This document shows, in pieces, positions 26,449-35,072 of a stretch of DNA of 45,207 nucleotides. A program made the position numbers and the translations under genes. The notes below the pieces were generated by a model. That model did not search any database, was not told where the DNA came from, and saw only the letters and a program-made list of their open reading frames with translations. The DNA is taken from contig NZ_JBAMMY010000025.1 of assembly GCF_051233685.1 (NCBI RefSeq), positions 1 to 45,207 of the forward strand, given 5' to 3'. Position 1 is the stretch's first letter; every line of letters begins with the position of its first letter. The DNA comes from RPRI01 sp051233685. Lineage in GTDB: Bacteria > Desulfobacterota > Desulfobacteria > Desulfobacterales > RPRI01.

Positions 26449-27618
26449 TTAGTGCGTGTCCTTGTACTCCGGATGTTCATAAAAAACAGGCATCCTTGTC
26501 ACGATAAATCTGAAAACAACAATGCCGACGGTTACTACAAAAACAGAAATGGCTATTTCCATCCAGTTCGGAAAATATCTCTGGCTGGAAGGAAGCTGCC
26601 AGTTAAATGCTATAAGACAAATATTAAGCCGGTTTATAACAATGCCAAGCACCGTCCACGCTGCAGTCCATTTAATAAGCGTTAAATCTTTATTGCGAAC
26701 CCCAACTGCAAAGAAAAAAGACGGTAAAGCAACAAACCCGATTAATTCGACAAGAAACCAGAGTCCATATGAGGTTCCAAGCAGGTGCCAGTTGTTTCCT
26801 TCGGCTATCCCCATAACCTTTATCATAAAATAACCTGCAAGAACCAAAGACGCTGCTTTAGCAAAACCCAGCGTCACGCCTTCATTTTCACTAAGATGCA
26901 CCTCATCCATTTTGTCCGCAAAATAATGATGGGAAAGAGTGCTTTCAAATATAACCATTGATAAACCAGCTATAATGCTTGATATGAAAAAAAAGGTCGG
27001 CAGATAGGGAGAATACCACAGAGGATGAAGCTTTGAAGGCGCAATAAGAAAAATTGCACCAAGAGACGACTGATGTAATGTTGATATTACAACACCTAGT
27101 ACAGTCAGCACCAAAGTCAGCTTTACGGCAAGTTCTCTTGCTTTTTTTAAACCCAGCCATTCAAGCGGAGCAGGCAAAAACTCAAGAAACAAAACCGTCA
27201 GATAAAGAGCGACACATGCTGCAACTTCAAACAAAAAAGAAGTTGTTCCCTGGTAGATAAATGGATATGGAAGGCGCCATGGCCTGCCCACATCATAATT
27301 AAGAGCCACAACTACGAGCGCATAACCGAGAAATCCTGTCAGCACCGCCGGCCTTACCGCGGAATGGTATTTTTTCATTCCGAAAATGTACACGGCCGCC
27401 GATGTGACATATCCTCCTGCGGCAAGGGCAACACCTACAAGCAGATCAAAACCAATCCATATCCCCCATGGGTTATCATCGGAAAGATTGGTGACTGCTC
27501 CCAATCCGCGGGTAAACCTTAAGATTGTGATTACAAGGCCTATGATGATAATAGCGCCGGATACAACATTAAAAGGCGTAAACCATGTTTTGGCATTATT
27601 AGCAGCTTTGCCGGACAT
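26449..27618 (-). CDS. HmcC/NrfD-like membrane quinone-site subunit
   Basis: A protein of 389 aa with about ten hydrophobic helices, the NrfD/PsrC family. Visible family landmarks are WGIWIGFDLLVGVALAAGGYV and LHQSSLGAIF (conserved in quinol-site subunits such as HmcC/HybB). It would bind menaquinone at the periplasmic or membrane face and exchange electrons with HmcB. The start ATG overlaps the HmcB stop by one base (TGATG), typical of translational coupling. Confidence 0.92.
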   Translation of the reverse strand: MSGKAANNAKTWFTPFNVVSGAIIIIGLVITILRFTRGLGAVTNLSDDNPWGIWIGFDLLVGVALAAGGYVTSAAVYIFGMKKYHSAVRPAVLTGFLGYALVVVALNYDVGRPWRLPYPFIYQGTTSFLFEVAACVALYLTVLFLEFLPAPLEWLGLKKARELAVKLTLVLTVLGVVISTLHQSSLGAIFLIAPSKLHPLWYSPYLPTFFFISSIIAGLSMVIFESTLSHHYFADKMDEVHLSENEGVTLGFAKAASLVLAGYFMIKVMGIAEGNNWHLLGTSYGLWFLVELIGFVALPSFFFAVGVRNKDLTLIKWTAAWTVLGIVINRLNICLIAFNWQLPSSQRYFPNWMEIAISVFVVTVGIVVFRFIVTRMPVFYEHPEYKDTH

Positions 27619-28553
27619 CAGATATCCTCCTTGGTGCGAGACCGGGCAGCTTCTTTGACGGATTCAATCTCCTGCCGGGAAATAGTCTCTTTGCGTTTTG
27701 TCATGGCATATATTCCCATCAAAAAAACAGGCCATAAGCCGGCAACGATAGGAACAACCGAAAGAGCTCCTGACGTCAACTCGGGAGCAGGCGTAACCCC
27801 GAGATCTTCACGCATTCCGACATCCGAAAAGGCAACGCCTGAAATATACATCCAGTTTGTACCGCCCATTTCAGTTTCGCCATATATATGATTAATGTAT
27901 CTGTCCGGGTGATTACGGATACGCTCACGTGCTATCTTAAGCAAATCATCGCGTTTGCCAAAGGTCAGGGCTTCGACCGGACAGGCTTCGACACATCCGG
28001 GGAGTTGTCCATTGATTATTCTTGGGTAGCACATGGTGCATTTCATTACACATGGCTCAAGCGCTTTATTGTATTCATATGCCGGAATCTCAAAAGGGCA
28101 GGCTATCATGCAATAACGGCATCCCACGCATACATTGGGATCGTAGGTAACTGCACCCGTTTTCGTTTTTTTGAAAGCCCTTACAAAGCATGCGGATGCA
28201 CAGGCAGGTTCAAGGCAATGATTACACTGGATCTTTCTGAATACAGGCTCTTTTTTACCCGGAACATCATACCTGTTTACAACTGTGTATGTCTTTGACG
28301 TTGTTCTCCTTTTTTCATCCAAAACGGCAAGATCAGTAAATGCTTTATCGGGAACGGGAAGCTCATTTACCGTATTGCAGGCCGCCTCGCAGCTCCGGCA
28401 TCCGACACAGCGGGTAATGTCATGCAACACGCCGAAGCTTTCAGGATAGCCCTCAAAATGTTTATTGCCGGAAGCAAGAGCAGATTTGCCCACAGCAGAC
28501 CCCATACCTGCTGCGCCGATCCAGCCCAGAAACTTCCTTCGTGATATTGACAT
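27618..28553 (-). CDS. HmcB-like Tat-exported ferredoxin subunit
   Basis: A protein of 311 aa. A twin-arginine signal (SRRKFLGW, near the N-terminus) predicts periplasmic export. Sixteen-cysteine-type ferredoxin motifs follow: CVGCRSCEAACN, CNHCLEPACASAC, CVGCRYCMIACPF and CTMCYPRI...GCVEACP, the pattern of [4Fe-4S]x4 DMSO-reductase-B-like subunits. A C-terminal membrane anchor lies near residues 265-285. Start chosen at ATG 28553 with GAGGTG six bases upstream; the frame extends to a GTG at 28562. It would pass electrons between the 16-haem cytochrome and HmcC. Confidence 0.92.
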   Translation of the reverse strand: MSISRRKFLGWIGAAGMGSAVGKSALASGNKHFEGYPESFGVLHDITRCVGCRSCEAACNTVNELPVPDKAFTDLAVLDEKRRTTSKTYTVVNRYDVPGKKEPVFRKIQCNHCLEPACASACFVRAFKKTKTGAVTYDPNVCVGCRYCMIACPFEIPAYEYNKALEPCVMKCTMCYPRIINGQLPGCVEACPVEALTFGKRDDLLKIARERIRNHPDRYINHIYGETEMGGTNWMYISGVAFSDVGMREDLGVTPAPELTSGALSVVPIVAGLWPVFLMGIYAMTKRKETISRQEIESVKEAARSRTKEDI

Positions 28554-28572
28554 ATTAAACACCTCAACTTAC

Positions 28573-28737
28573 GAGCCAGTTTCAAAACGCCCCATTTTGG
28601 CCGATCTCTGTGTTGGGCTCAAATTTCGCACTTTAGTGAAGCGTAAGCGCTATCCTCGAAATACTAAATGTATTCCTGTGGTTGAAATTATCGCCCGCCT
28701 TGAGCTTGACCAAACTGAAACGTTTTGAAAGTGGCTC
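28573..28737. repeat. MITE-like element with imperfect inverted ends inside the hmc operon
   Basis: GAGCCAGTTTCAAAACG (28573-28589) and CGTTTTGAAAGTGGCTC (28721-28737) are inverted copies (16 of 17 bases), with weaker similarity continuing inward. The 165-bp interior has no ORF. It fills almost the whole gap between the 16-haem cytochrome gene and HmcB, so it splits or bridges what is otherwise one operon. Confidence 0.7.
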
Positions 28738-28748
28738 TAACATTTTAT

Positions 28749-30338
28749 TTATCTTTTTAACTTTAATCCAATTTTTTTATGGCAATCGGTACACCCGGCG
28801 GGTTTTTTAATACCCATCTCTTTATGGCATCCCAAACACTGCAAATGATATGCACCCTTTAATCCTGGTCTTAAAGGATTTTTTTGATCAAACACTTTGC
28901 CGTGACAATTTCCGCAGTTCGGGGGCTTCTTGGATATGGGGCTGTTATGATGGCAGCTCTGGCAAATTGTTCCATCCTTGCTGTGGAAATATTGGGCAAG
29001 CTTGTTATCTTTGATATTATTTACAAGGGCGTTGACAATCCTGCGATGCGGAAAGACGACTTCTTCATACTTGTCAGAAAGATTCTTTATAATAACTTTC
29101 TCAGGAACGTCATTTTCATTATAAGTAACGGTTGCGGTATTTCTTGATTTAAGCATTGCTGCTGCCAACAATTTCTCGTCATCCGGGCTTAATATTTTCT
29201 TCTTTCCGGCTACCGTCATCATATGGCACTTGAGGCATGAGCCGTTTTCTTTCTCACATGTTTTGCTTATTAAAGCATGGCAGCCCGAACAGTTTTTCTG
29301 TTTCAGCTTTCTGCCATGGCAACCTGTACAACTCTCGCCTGCATTAACCCGATGCATGGCGTCATAGAGATTAATTTCCTTCCCCTCCTTTTTCCCGGTA
29401 AGGCTGTGGCATTCATTGCACGGCTTGAGGGTGTCATGATGGCAGACCCGGCAGGTATCATTATAATTCTCGTGAGCCTTGTGATCGAAAGGAACGTAAT
29501 TCATCTTTTTGTTTTCTGTTTCGGTTTCAAAACTTTTTTGAGAAGTTTTGATCAGAGTAATGTCAGGCTGTTTCATATCCATTCGGGGAACCGGAGATAT
29601 TTTTTTAATTTTCTGTTGTGCCGCACGAGCATGGCACCCAAAACAGCCAACAGGACCGGTTGATATATTTTTGGAAATATTTTGAATATGGCAATTTATG
29701 CACGCGATATGTGAGGCCAGGCGCATTGGCATAATACTGCCTTTTGTTTCCGCCTTATGGCAATACCGGCAGGTTCCTTCTTTTCCCTTTGCATAAAAAA
29801 GCTTTTTTGACTTTTCGTCATATTCATGATGGCAAAGTTCACATTTTTTCTCTTCCGCTTTGGAATGACGGAAATGAAGGGATTTATCAAAGCCCATAGG
29901 CTGTGCAGAAGAAGAACATATAGCGTTTTCCCTGTGACAGCCATCGCATTCAACCGGCCCGGCTTTCTCCCCTGCCACTTTCATTTTTCCATGACAGGAA
30001 ATGCATCCTTTATGATAAACATTCATCACTTCTACCCTGCCGGTCTCCTTGATTCGCATAAATTTTGGGAAAATCCGGCCATTTTCGGTCAAATGGCAGA
30101 CTGTGCAATCTTTGTTTTTTTTGGCCAGTGCTTTGGTGTGAGCATCGTGGAGAAATTCAACTGTTGGCTTTTCAATATTGCCAAAAGCAGTAATTGTATT
30201 GATTTGAATCACGTCCGCTTTTGTACAGGACGAAGCCTTTGAAACCCGTCCCGACCCATAGATCCGGGTACTGTATATAAAAACAATGGAAACTGCCAAA
30301 ATGCAGGTCAGACACAGCAGGTGTTTCCCATTATTCAT
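28749..30338 (-). CDS. HmcA-like 16-haem cytochrome c
   Basis: A protein of 529 aa with a hydrophobic signal (residues 5-22) and exactly 16 C-x-x-C-H motifs, from CTVCH near residue 78 to CTDCH near 518. HmcA of Desulfovibrio vulgaris also has 16 haems and a similar length (family knowledge). The protein is periplasmic and would collect electrons from tetrahaem cytochrome c3 and hydrogenases and hand them to HmcB. It is the first structural gene of the Hmc-Hdr block; the 177-bp gap upstream must hold its promoter, but I see no -24/-12 element there. Confidence 0.9.
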   Translation of the reverse strand: MNNGKHLLCLTCILAVSIVFIYSTRIYGSGRVSKASSCTKADVIQINTITAFGNIEKPTVEFLHDAHTKALAKKNKDCTVCHLTENGRIFPKFMRIKETGRVEVMNVYHKGCISCHGKMKVAGEKAGPVECDGCHRENAICSSSAQPMGFDKSLHFRHSKAEEKKCELCHHEYDEKSKKLFYAKGKEGTCRYCHKAETKGSIMPMRLASHIACINCHIQNISKNISTGPVGCFGCHARAAQQKIKKISPVPRMDMKQPDITLIKTSQKSFETETENKKMNYVPFDHKAHENYNDTCRVCHHDTLKPCNECHSLTGKKEGKEINLYDAMHRVNAGESCTGCHGRKLKQKNCSGCHALISKTCEKENGSCLKCHMMTVAGKKKILSPDDEKLLAAAMLKSRNTATVTYNENDVPEKVIIKNLSDKYEEVVFPHRRIVNALVNNIKDNKLAQYFHSKDGTICQSCHHNSPISKKPPNCGNCHGKVFDQKNPLRPGLKGAYHLQCLGCHKEMGIKKPAGCTDCHKKIGLKLKR

Positions 30339-30515
30339 ATTCCGCTACTCCTTAAAAATATTTGTTTAAAATAAGCCGAACAATATGCAAGCTGACAACT
30401 GAAATATAAGCCATTATCAAAAAAACAATAAAAAGGGAAGTTTTGCCTTAAGCAAATGACACTGGGATTGTTATTATGAAAAACATACCTGATATCATTG
30501 ACCATGCCAGAAAGA

Positions 30516-31991
30516 TCAATCGGTCAGAATCGGCAGAAAAAAGGAAAATGTGCTTCCTTCTCCTTCCTGACTTTCGATTTTGATACGACCCTGGTGGGAT
30601 TCCAAAATACTTTTGACGATTACCAGGCCCAGACCTGTGCCGTTAATATACCTGGTTTTTTTATCTTTTACCCTGTAAAACCGTTCAAAAATCCGGTGTT
30701 GATCTTCGGCGCTGATACCCATGCCTGTATCCTTTACCCGAATATGCAGATAGTCGTTGGCAATAGATGCTGAAACCGTGATCCGGCCGCCGCCGGGGCT
30801 GTACTTAATCGCATTTGTGATAAGGTTGGACAGAACTTCTTCCATGTTTCTGCGGTTCGCCAGTACGGGAGGCAGCTCTTGGGAAATATCGATATCCATC
30901 CCGATGGATGCGGATGCAGCCAGGGGAAGGTAAAAAGCAACCTGATCCCGGATAACATCGGCCATAGCAACAGGCTCCCGCTCCAGGGTGATCAGGCCGG
31001 ACTCGATCCGAGCCAGATCAAGCAGCTCAGTTGTCATTTGTGCAAGATTTTCAACTTTCCGGTAAGCCCGCGTCAGAATGTCCCGCTGCTTTTCGGTCAG
31101 TTCCCCTGCCAGCCCGTCTAAAATGACCTGAATCTGCATCAGCACCGAGTTCATCGGGCTACGAATCTCATGGCTCACCGTGGACACGAATTCCGATTTC
31201 ATCCGGTCCATTTTTTTGAGAGCGGTGATGTCGTGCAGCACTGTAATGACGCCTATATTTCTGCCGGTGCGATCCCGGAATGGGGTGCAACGGACATTCA
31301 GGATTATTTCTTCGGACCGGCTATGCCTGTTGACCGGGATTTCTTCGGTCAATTCCAATGCTCTGGAATCGTTCACATTAAGCGTTTCTTTGATTATCTC
31401 ACGAATCCTTGCAATATTTATAAATTCGTCCGTACTGCTCCCTATCACCGATTCGGCAGAGCATCCGATCATACGTAAAAATGCCGGATTGGCCAACACA
31501 ACCCGATTCTCGTGATTGGTGCACATAACGCCATCCGAAATCCGGTTTACCAATGTCCGAAGCCTTGAGCGGGTGTCAGCGATATCCCTAAGGGTTTGGG
31601 TATAATAGATGGCTTTGGCAATGGTGGCGCGAAGATGTTCCGGAGTAAAAGGTTTGGGTATAAAATCAAACGCCCCCTTTTTCATGGCATCAAGCGAGTG
31701 TTCCAGCGTTGCATATCCGGTAATTACAATTATCACGGTGTCGGGATGTAAAGCCTTAACCTTGGCCAATACATCAAAGCCGGACATCTCCGGCATCATC
31801 AGATCCAGAAGAATTATATCGAAATGCCGGTCCCGAATCAATTCAAGACCTTCTGCACCGGTAGCAGCCACACATACTCCGTACCCGCAATCTTCCAGAA
31901 CCAGCCTGCATGCATCCCGGATTCTGACCTCATCATCCACAACCAGGATTCCGGGTGTATAATTTGTTTGAACTACAGCTTCAGTTATCAT
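30516..31991 (-). CDS. REC-PAS-histidine kinase hybrid
   Basis: A protein of 491 aa. Receiver domain at about 14-130 with phosphoacceptor Asp63 (IILLDLMMPE), PAS at about 145-260, HisKA with EFVSTVSHEIRSPMNS (His near 280) and HATPase_c with GMGIS, FERFYRVKDKKT and GTGLGLVIVKS. No membrane segment. The receiver before the kinase makes it a relay component. It is the last gene of the cassette that starts at the -24/-12 promoter at 42.7 kb and it lies 24 bp downstream of the second kinase. Confidence 0.9.
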   Translation of the reverse strand: MITEAVVQTNYTPGILVVDDEVRIRDACRLVLEDCGYGVCVAATGAEGLELIRDRHFDIILLDLMMPEMSGFDVLAKVKALHPDTVIIVITGYATLEHSLDAMKKGAFDFIPKPFTPEHLRATIAKAIYYTQTLRDIADTRSRLRTLVNRISDGVMCTNHENRVVLANPAFLRMIGCSAESVIGSSTDEFINIARIREIIKETLNVNDSRALELTEEIPVNRHSRSEEIILNVRCTPFRDRTGRNIGVITVLHDITALKKMDRMKSEFVSTVSHEIRSPMNSVLMQIQVILDGLAGELTEKQRDILTRAYRKVENLAQMTTELLDLARIESGLITLEREPVAMADVIRDQVAFYLPLAASASIGMDIDISQELPPVLANRRNMEEVLSNLITNAIKYSPGGGRITVSASIANDYLHIRVKDTGMGISAEDQHRIFERFYRVKDKKTRYINGTGLGLVIVKSILESHQGRIKIESQEGEGSTFSFFLPILTD

Positions 31992-32015
31992 TCCAATCCT
32001 TATGTTTTATACTTT

Positions 32016-33527
32016 TTATCCAATCGACATTAACTCTATCGAATCCGTGTCCAGCGGCAACTCCACCAGAAAGGTGGTTCCTTCAGGACCGGTTTCCTTG
32101 ATGATGATATCACCTTTGTTGTCTTTAATAATGCCATACGCAGTGCTCAGTCCCAAACCGGTTCCCTTACCGGGGTCTTTGGTCGTAAAAAACGGATCAA
32201 ATATCCGTAAACGATCTTCATCCGGAATGCCGAACCCGGTATCCGTTATCTCCAGGCATGCTCTTTTCTGATCGTTACTTCGGTATGTTTTCAGCGTCAG
32301 AGTTCCGTTTGGGTCCATGGCATCAATAGCATTCATTACAAGATTTATTACAACCTGGCACATTTTGTTCCGGTCTGCCTTAACCATCATACACTCATCG
32401 GAAAGCTCTTTTTTTGTAGTGAGATTCATAAACAGGCTTTGATCCCGAATCAGGCGAAGGCTTTCTTCTACCATGACATTCATTGAAAAACGTTCCTGCG
32501 ATGTACCGGATTGACGGCTGTAGGCCAAAAGATTCTTCACGATCTCCCGGCATCGTTCCGCGTCCTCCAGAATATAGGTAATGTTGGTCTGTAACGGGTG
32601 ATCCGGTTCCATTTTTTCCTTCATCAGGTTGCCGTACATCAGAATGCCGGTCAAAGGGTTGTTGATTTCATGCGCAACCCCGGCGGCCAGCCTGCCCAGA
32701 GACGCCATTTTTTCGGATTGATCCAACTGGGACTGGGCGTCCTGCAGGGCCAGTCGTTCCCGGATATCATTGTAAATCCCCATGGTTGCTGTTTCAGTAT
32801 TATCTCCTTCATAAATAATTGCCCCGGTCATTTCCACAGGAACAGTTTCTCCCCTGGCTGTCAGGATGTTGACATGGGTTGCCGGAAGTTTTCCACGTCC
32901 CCCGTAATCATCATCCCGTAGTTTCTTCATAATTTCCCGGGCTACTCCCTGAGGGTACAAATCGACGACGCTGATATTTGCGGTATGATCGAAGTTATAG
33001 CCGAACAGTTCCTCAGCAGCTTCATTCATCAGCAGAATACGTCCGGACCGGTCCGCAGACAATATCGCACTGGCGGAGCTTTGAACGAGCCGGTTCATGA
33101 ATACCCGAATGTCGTGCAGAATATTTTCCAGCGCCTTGGTCCGGGTTACATCCCGAATCGACTCTATCACATATATAACATTTCCGTCATCGTCCAGAAT
33201 GGGAGAAAAGACCCGGTCCTCCCAATACTTGCTACCATTTTGCCTCTCAATCTGTCTCAAAACGGAGTGGCCCACACCTTCGGCAATGGTTTTATTCAGG
33301 GGGCACGTTTCCTGGTGGCAAGGAAGATCAGGATCATCAAATAAATTGCGAAAAATTTCCCGGCAGGATTTTCCAATGACCCGGGATTTTAAAATATGAT
33401 ATTTTTCAAGCAGTTTCTGATTGACGGATACAACAGTGCCGTTACAGTCCATAATCAGGGTAGGGAAAGACAGTGAGTCAAAGACCCGTGGTCTCCAGTC
33501 AAGTTCCTGTGGCAGTTTTAAATTCAT
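32016..33527 (-). CDS. PAS-PAS-histidine kinase with Cys-rich PAS
   Basis: A protein of 503 aa. PAS 1 (about residues 15-130) contains GKSCREIF and CHQETCPL (Cys55, 70, 75), the same pattern as the sigma-54 activators of this window; PAS 2 is at about 145-260. HisKA has AAGVAHEINNPLTG, and HATPase_c has GFGIPDED, IFDPFFTTK and GTGLGLS. Soluble. It ends 24 bp ahead of the other kinase gene and begins with ATGA overlap after the ACT-domain gene, so the whole group is one translational unit. Likely senses a redox or Fe-S-related signal (inference). Confidence 0.9.
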   Translation of the reverse strand: MNLKLPQELDWRPRVFDSLSFPTLIMDCNGTVVSVNQKLLEKYHILKSRVIGKSCREIFRNLFDDPDLPCHQETCPLNKTIAEGVGHSVLRQIERQNGSKYWEDRVFSPILDDDGNVIYVIESIRDVTRTKALENILHDIRVFMNRLVQSSASAILSADRSGRILLMNEAAEELFGYNFDHTANISVVDLYPQGVAREIMKKLRDDDYGGRGKLPATHVNILTARGETVPVEMTGAIIYEGDNTETATMGIYNDIRERLALQDAQSQLDQSEKMASLGRLAAGVAHEINNPLTGILMYGNLMKEKMEPDHPLQTNITYILEDAERCREIVKNLLAYSRQSGTSQERFSMNVMVEESLRLIRDQSLFMNLTTKKELSDECMMVKADRNKMCQVVINLVMNAIDAMDPNGTLTLKTYRSNDQKRACLEITDTGFGIPDEDRLRIFDPFFTTKDPGKGTGLGLSTAYGIIKDNKGDIIIKETGPEGTTFLVELPLDTDSIELMSIG

Positions 33528-34090
33528 TTTTTGCGTTCACTTTTGCCGGTTTCGGGTGTGCTGAACGCTTGTCCGAGGGTGTTTTTGGCTTCGTGTGCCT
33601 TTCCTGCGGGGGTGATAAGATATACCGATGCCCCGGTGCAGACAGCGGCTATAAGCGGCACTTTGCGTTCAGCCAGAGCTGTCATTGCCGCATTCACAAT
33701 GCCGTAGCGGTCACCGTAATGCGGGCCTTGAAAGTAAACCAGTTCCACCTGCTTGTCAACTCTCAGATCCGAACAGACATCTTCGAAAGCAGCAGGATTG
33801 AAATCCATGGATTGAACAAACTGTGTTTTATTTTCAACAGAATCAACCCTCTCAACCTTTTCCGGGGATCTATCAAAAAGCAGATGAAGACGAAGACCTG
33901 ACGGCAATGCCGGCCTTGAAAAAATCAATATCAGTGAACCGTCGAACCGGGATGTTATTCCGGTCAGCCAGTGACCCCCGCCACAGATCCGGCTGAACTG
34001 CAAATCCAAAGAGATTAAACTCAGCCCGGTGCGTTCGGTGATGTCGTAAGTCTTTATAATGGGTTCCCAATAAACGGCAAATGTTTCCAT
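33524..34090 (-). CDS. ACT-domain-like protein (aspartokinase-type C-terminal ACT)
   Basis: A protein of 188 aa. The last about 65 residues (GDRYGIVNAAMTALAERKVPLIAAVCTGASVYLITPAGKAHEAKNTL) have the helix-strand pattern of an ACT domain as in aspartokinase regulatory tails. The first 120 are unrelated to any family I can name. ACT domains bind amino acids or related ligands. Its position between two kinases and a second ACT protein suggests a ligand-sensing role. It overlaps the kinase by 4 bp (ATGA). Confidence 0.6.
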   Translation of the reverse strand: METFAVYWEPIIKTYDITERTGLSLISLDLQFSRICGGGHWLTGITSRFDGSLILIFSRPALPSGLRLHLLFDRSPEKVERVDSVENKTQFVQSMDFNPAAFEDVCSDLRVDKQVELVYFQGPHYGDRYGIVNAAMTALAERKVPLIAAVCTGASVYLITPAGKAHEAKNTLGQAFSTPETGKSERKK

Positions 34091-34590
34091 CAGAACTGTT
34101 TTATCCTGAATTCAGGCCGAAACGGCGCATGGTTTTCCGGAAGCGATACTATGCGGCAAACTGCAGAAACGGCATCGTCAAGCCGGTGATAATCGGTGGT
34201 GATGGTCAAGGCCGAATTGGAGGATGCAATACCGTAAACAGGCAAGCCATCTTTGCCCATGGCGGATAAGATGTTTTCGATGAGAAAAAGCCTGAACCGG
34301 TGCGGGAAAATTGTTATCGCACCAACCGGCGAGAGTAACTCGATGGCGGCTGCAAGCGGCAAAAGTGCCCGTTCGGCCGTAGTACGGTCTTCTTCAAAGA
34401 TATAGCATATGCCTGTCATTTCGTTGTCTGTGGCATCTATGGACACCATAGTCATATTGATTCGCCGGTCCGCCAGAAGGCTGAACATTTCATTGGCGGA
34501 AAAACCCGAGTTCGGAAGCAGTCGGATCTGAACCAGCTCCGAACTCAGTTTAAGGCCGCCAATGGGCAATTTCGATAGAGTCGGATTCAT
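34090..34590 (-). CDS. Tandem ACT-domain-like protein
   Basis: A protein of 166 aa with two ACT-like halves: LVQIRLLPNSGFSANEMFSLLADRRINMTMVSI and, later, the DGLPVYGIASSNSALTITTDYHRLDDAVSAV stretch. The second resembles the aspartokinase ACT region in which a strand with TIT/ITT follows a helix. It has no catalytic aspartokinase domain. It overlaps the other ACT protein by one base and follows the receiver gene by 3 bp, so its likely job is signal input for the kinases. Confidence 0.6.
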   Translation of the reverse strand: MNPTLSKLPIGGLKLSSELVQIRLLPNSGFSANEMFSLLADRRINMTMVSIDATDNEMTGICYIFEEDRTTAERALLPLAAAIELLSPVGAITIFPHRFRLFLIENILSAMGKDGLPVYGIASSNSALTITTDYHRLDDAVSAVCRIVSLPENHAPFRPEFRIKQF

Positions 34591-34593
34591 TGC

Positions 34594-34980
34594 TTAAGAG
34601 AGGTAATCCCTGACAATTTCCATCAGCTTTTCCATATCGACCGGTTTTGGGATATAGTCATCAGCCAGTGTGCTTTTACCTTCCCAGTGGGTATAGCTGG
34701 TGGAAGTCACAGCCTCGGCAACTGCGGTAAGCAGAAGGATGACAATGCCTTTGGTTTCTTCGGATTTCTTCAGCTCATCGCAAAGCTGATAACCGGTTTT
34801 TCTCGGCATCATGACATCGAGAATGATTAAAGCCGGCCGTTCTTTTTTTATCTGATCCATTGCTTCCACACCGTCATAGGCTTTCGCCACCCTGAAATTT
34901 TCACTTTCCAGCTTCATAGCCACGGATTCAACCAGATCCGGATCATCGTCCACTACAAGAATAAGTTTTTTGTCACTCAT
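34594..34980 (-). CDS. Stand-alone receiver domain protein
   Basis: A protein of 128 aa, CheY-like: acidic cluster DDD (11-13), phosphoacceptor Asp55 in LIILDVMMPRKTG, a Thr switch (LLTAV) and the final K-P pair in DYIPKPVDMEKLM. It opens the ACT/kinase cassette, 92 bp after the MetF gene. It has no DNA-binding domain and so would pass the phosphate to a kinase or partner. Confidence 0.9.
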   Translation of the reverse strand: MSDKKLILVVDDDPDLVESVAMKLESENFRVAKAYDGVEAMDQIKKERPALIILDVMMPRKTGYQLCDELKKSEETKGIVILLLTAVAEAVTSTSYTHWEGKSTLADDYIPKPVDMEKLMEIVRDYLS

Positions 34981-35072
34981 GTTTTTATCTCCGTTTTATA
35001 ATCTGACATTAAACAGTATTTAAAAGATATGTTTTCCAATTATCCATAACTCTGTTTCAGTTCATATATTTT

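Noticed and set aside
30339..30515. Sigma-54 promoter for the Hmc operon
   Set aside because: I looked for GG-N10-GC on the minus strand and found no acceptable match; the promoter type stays unknown.
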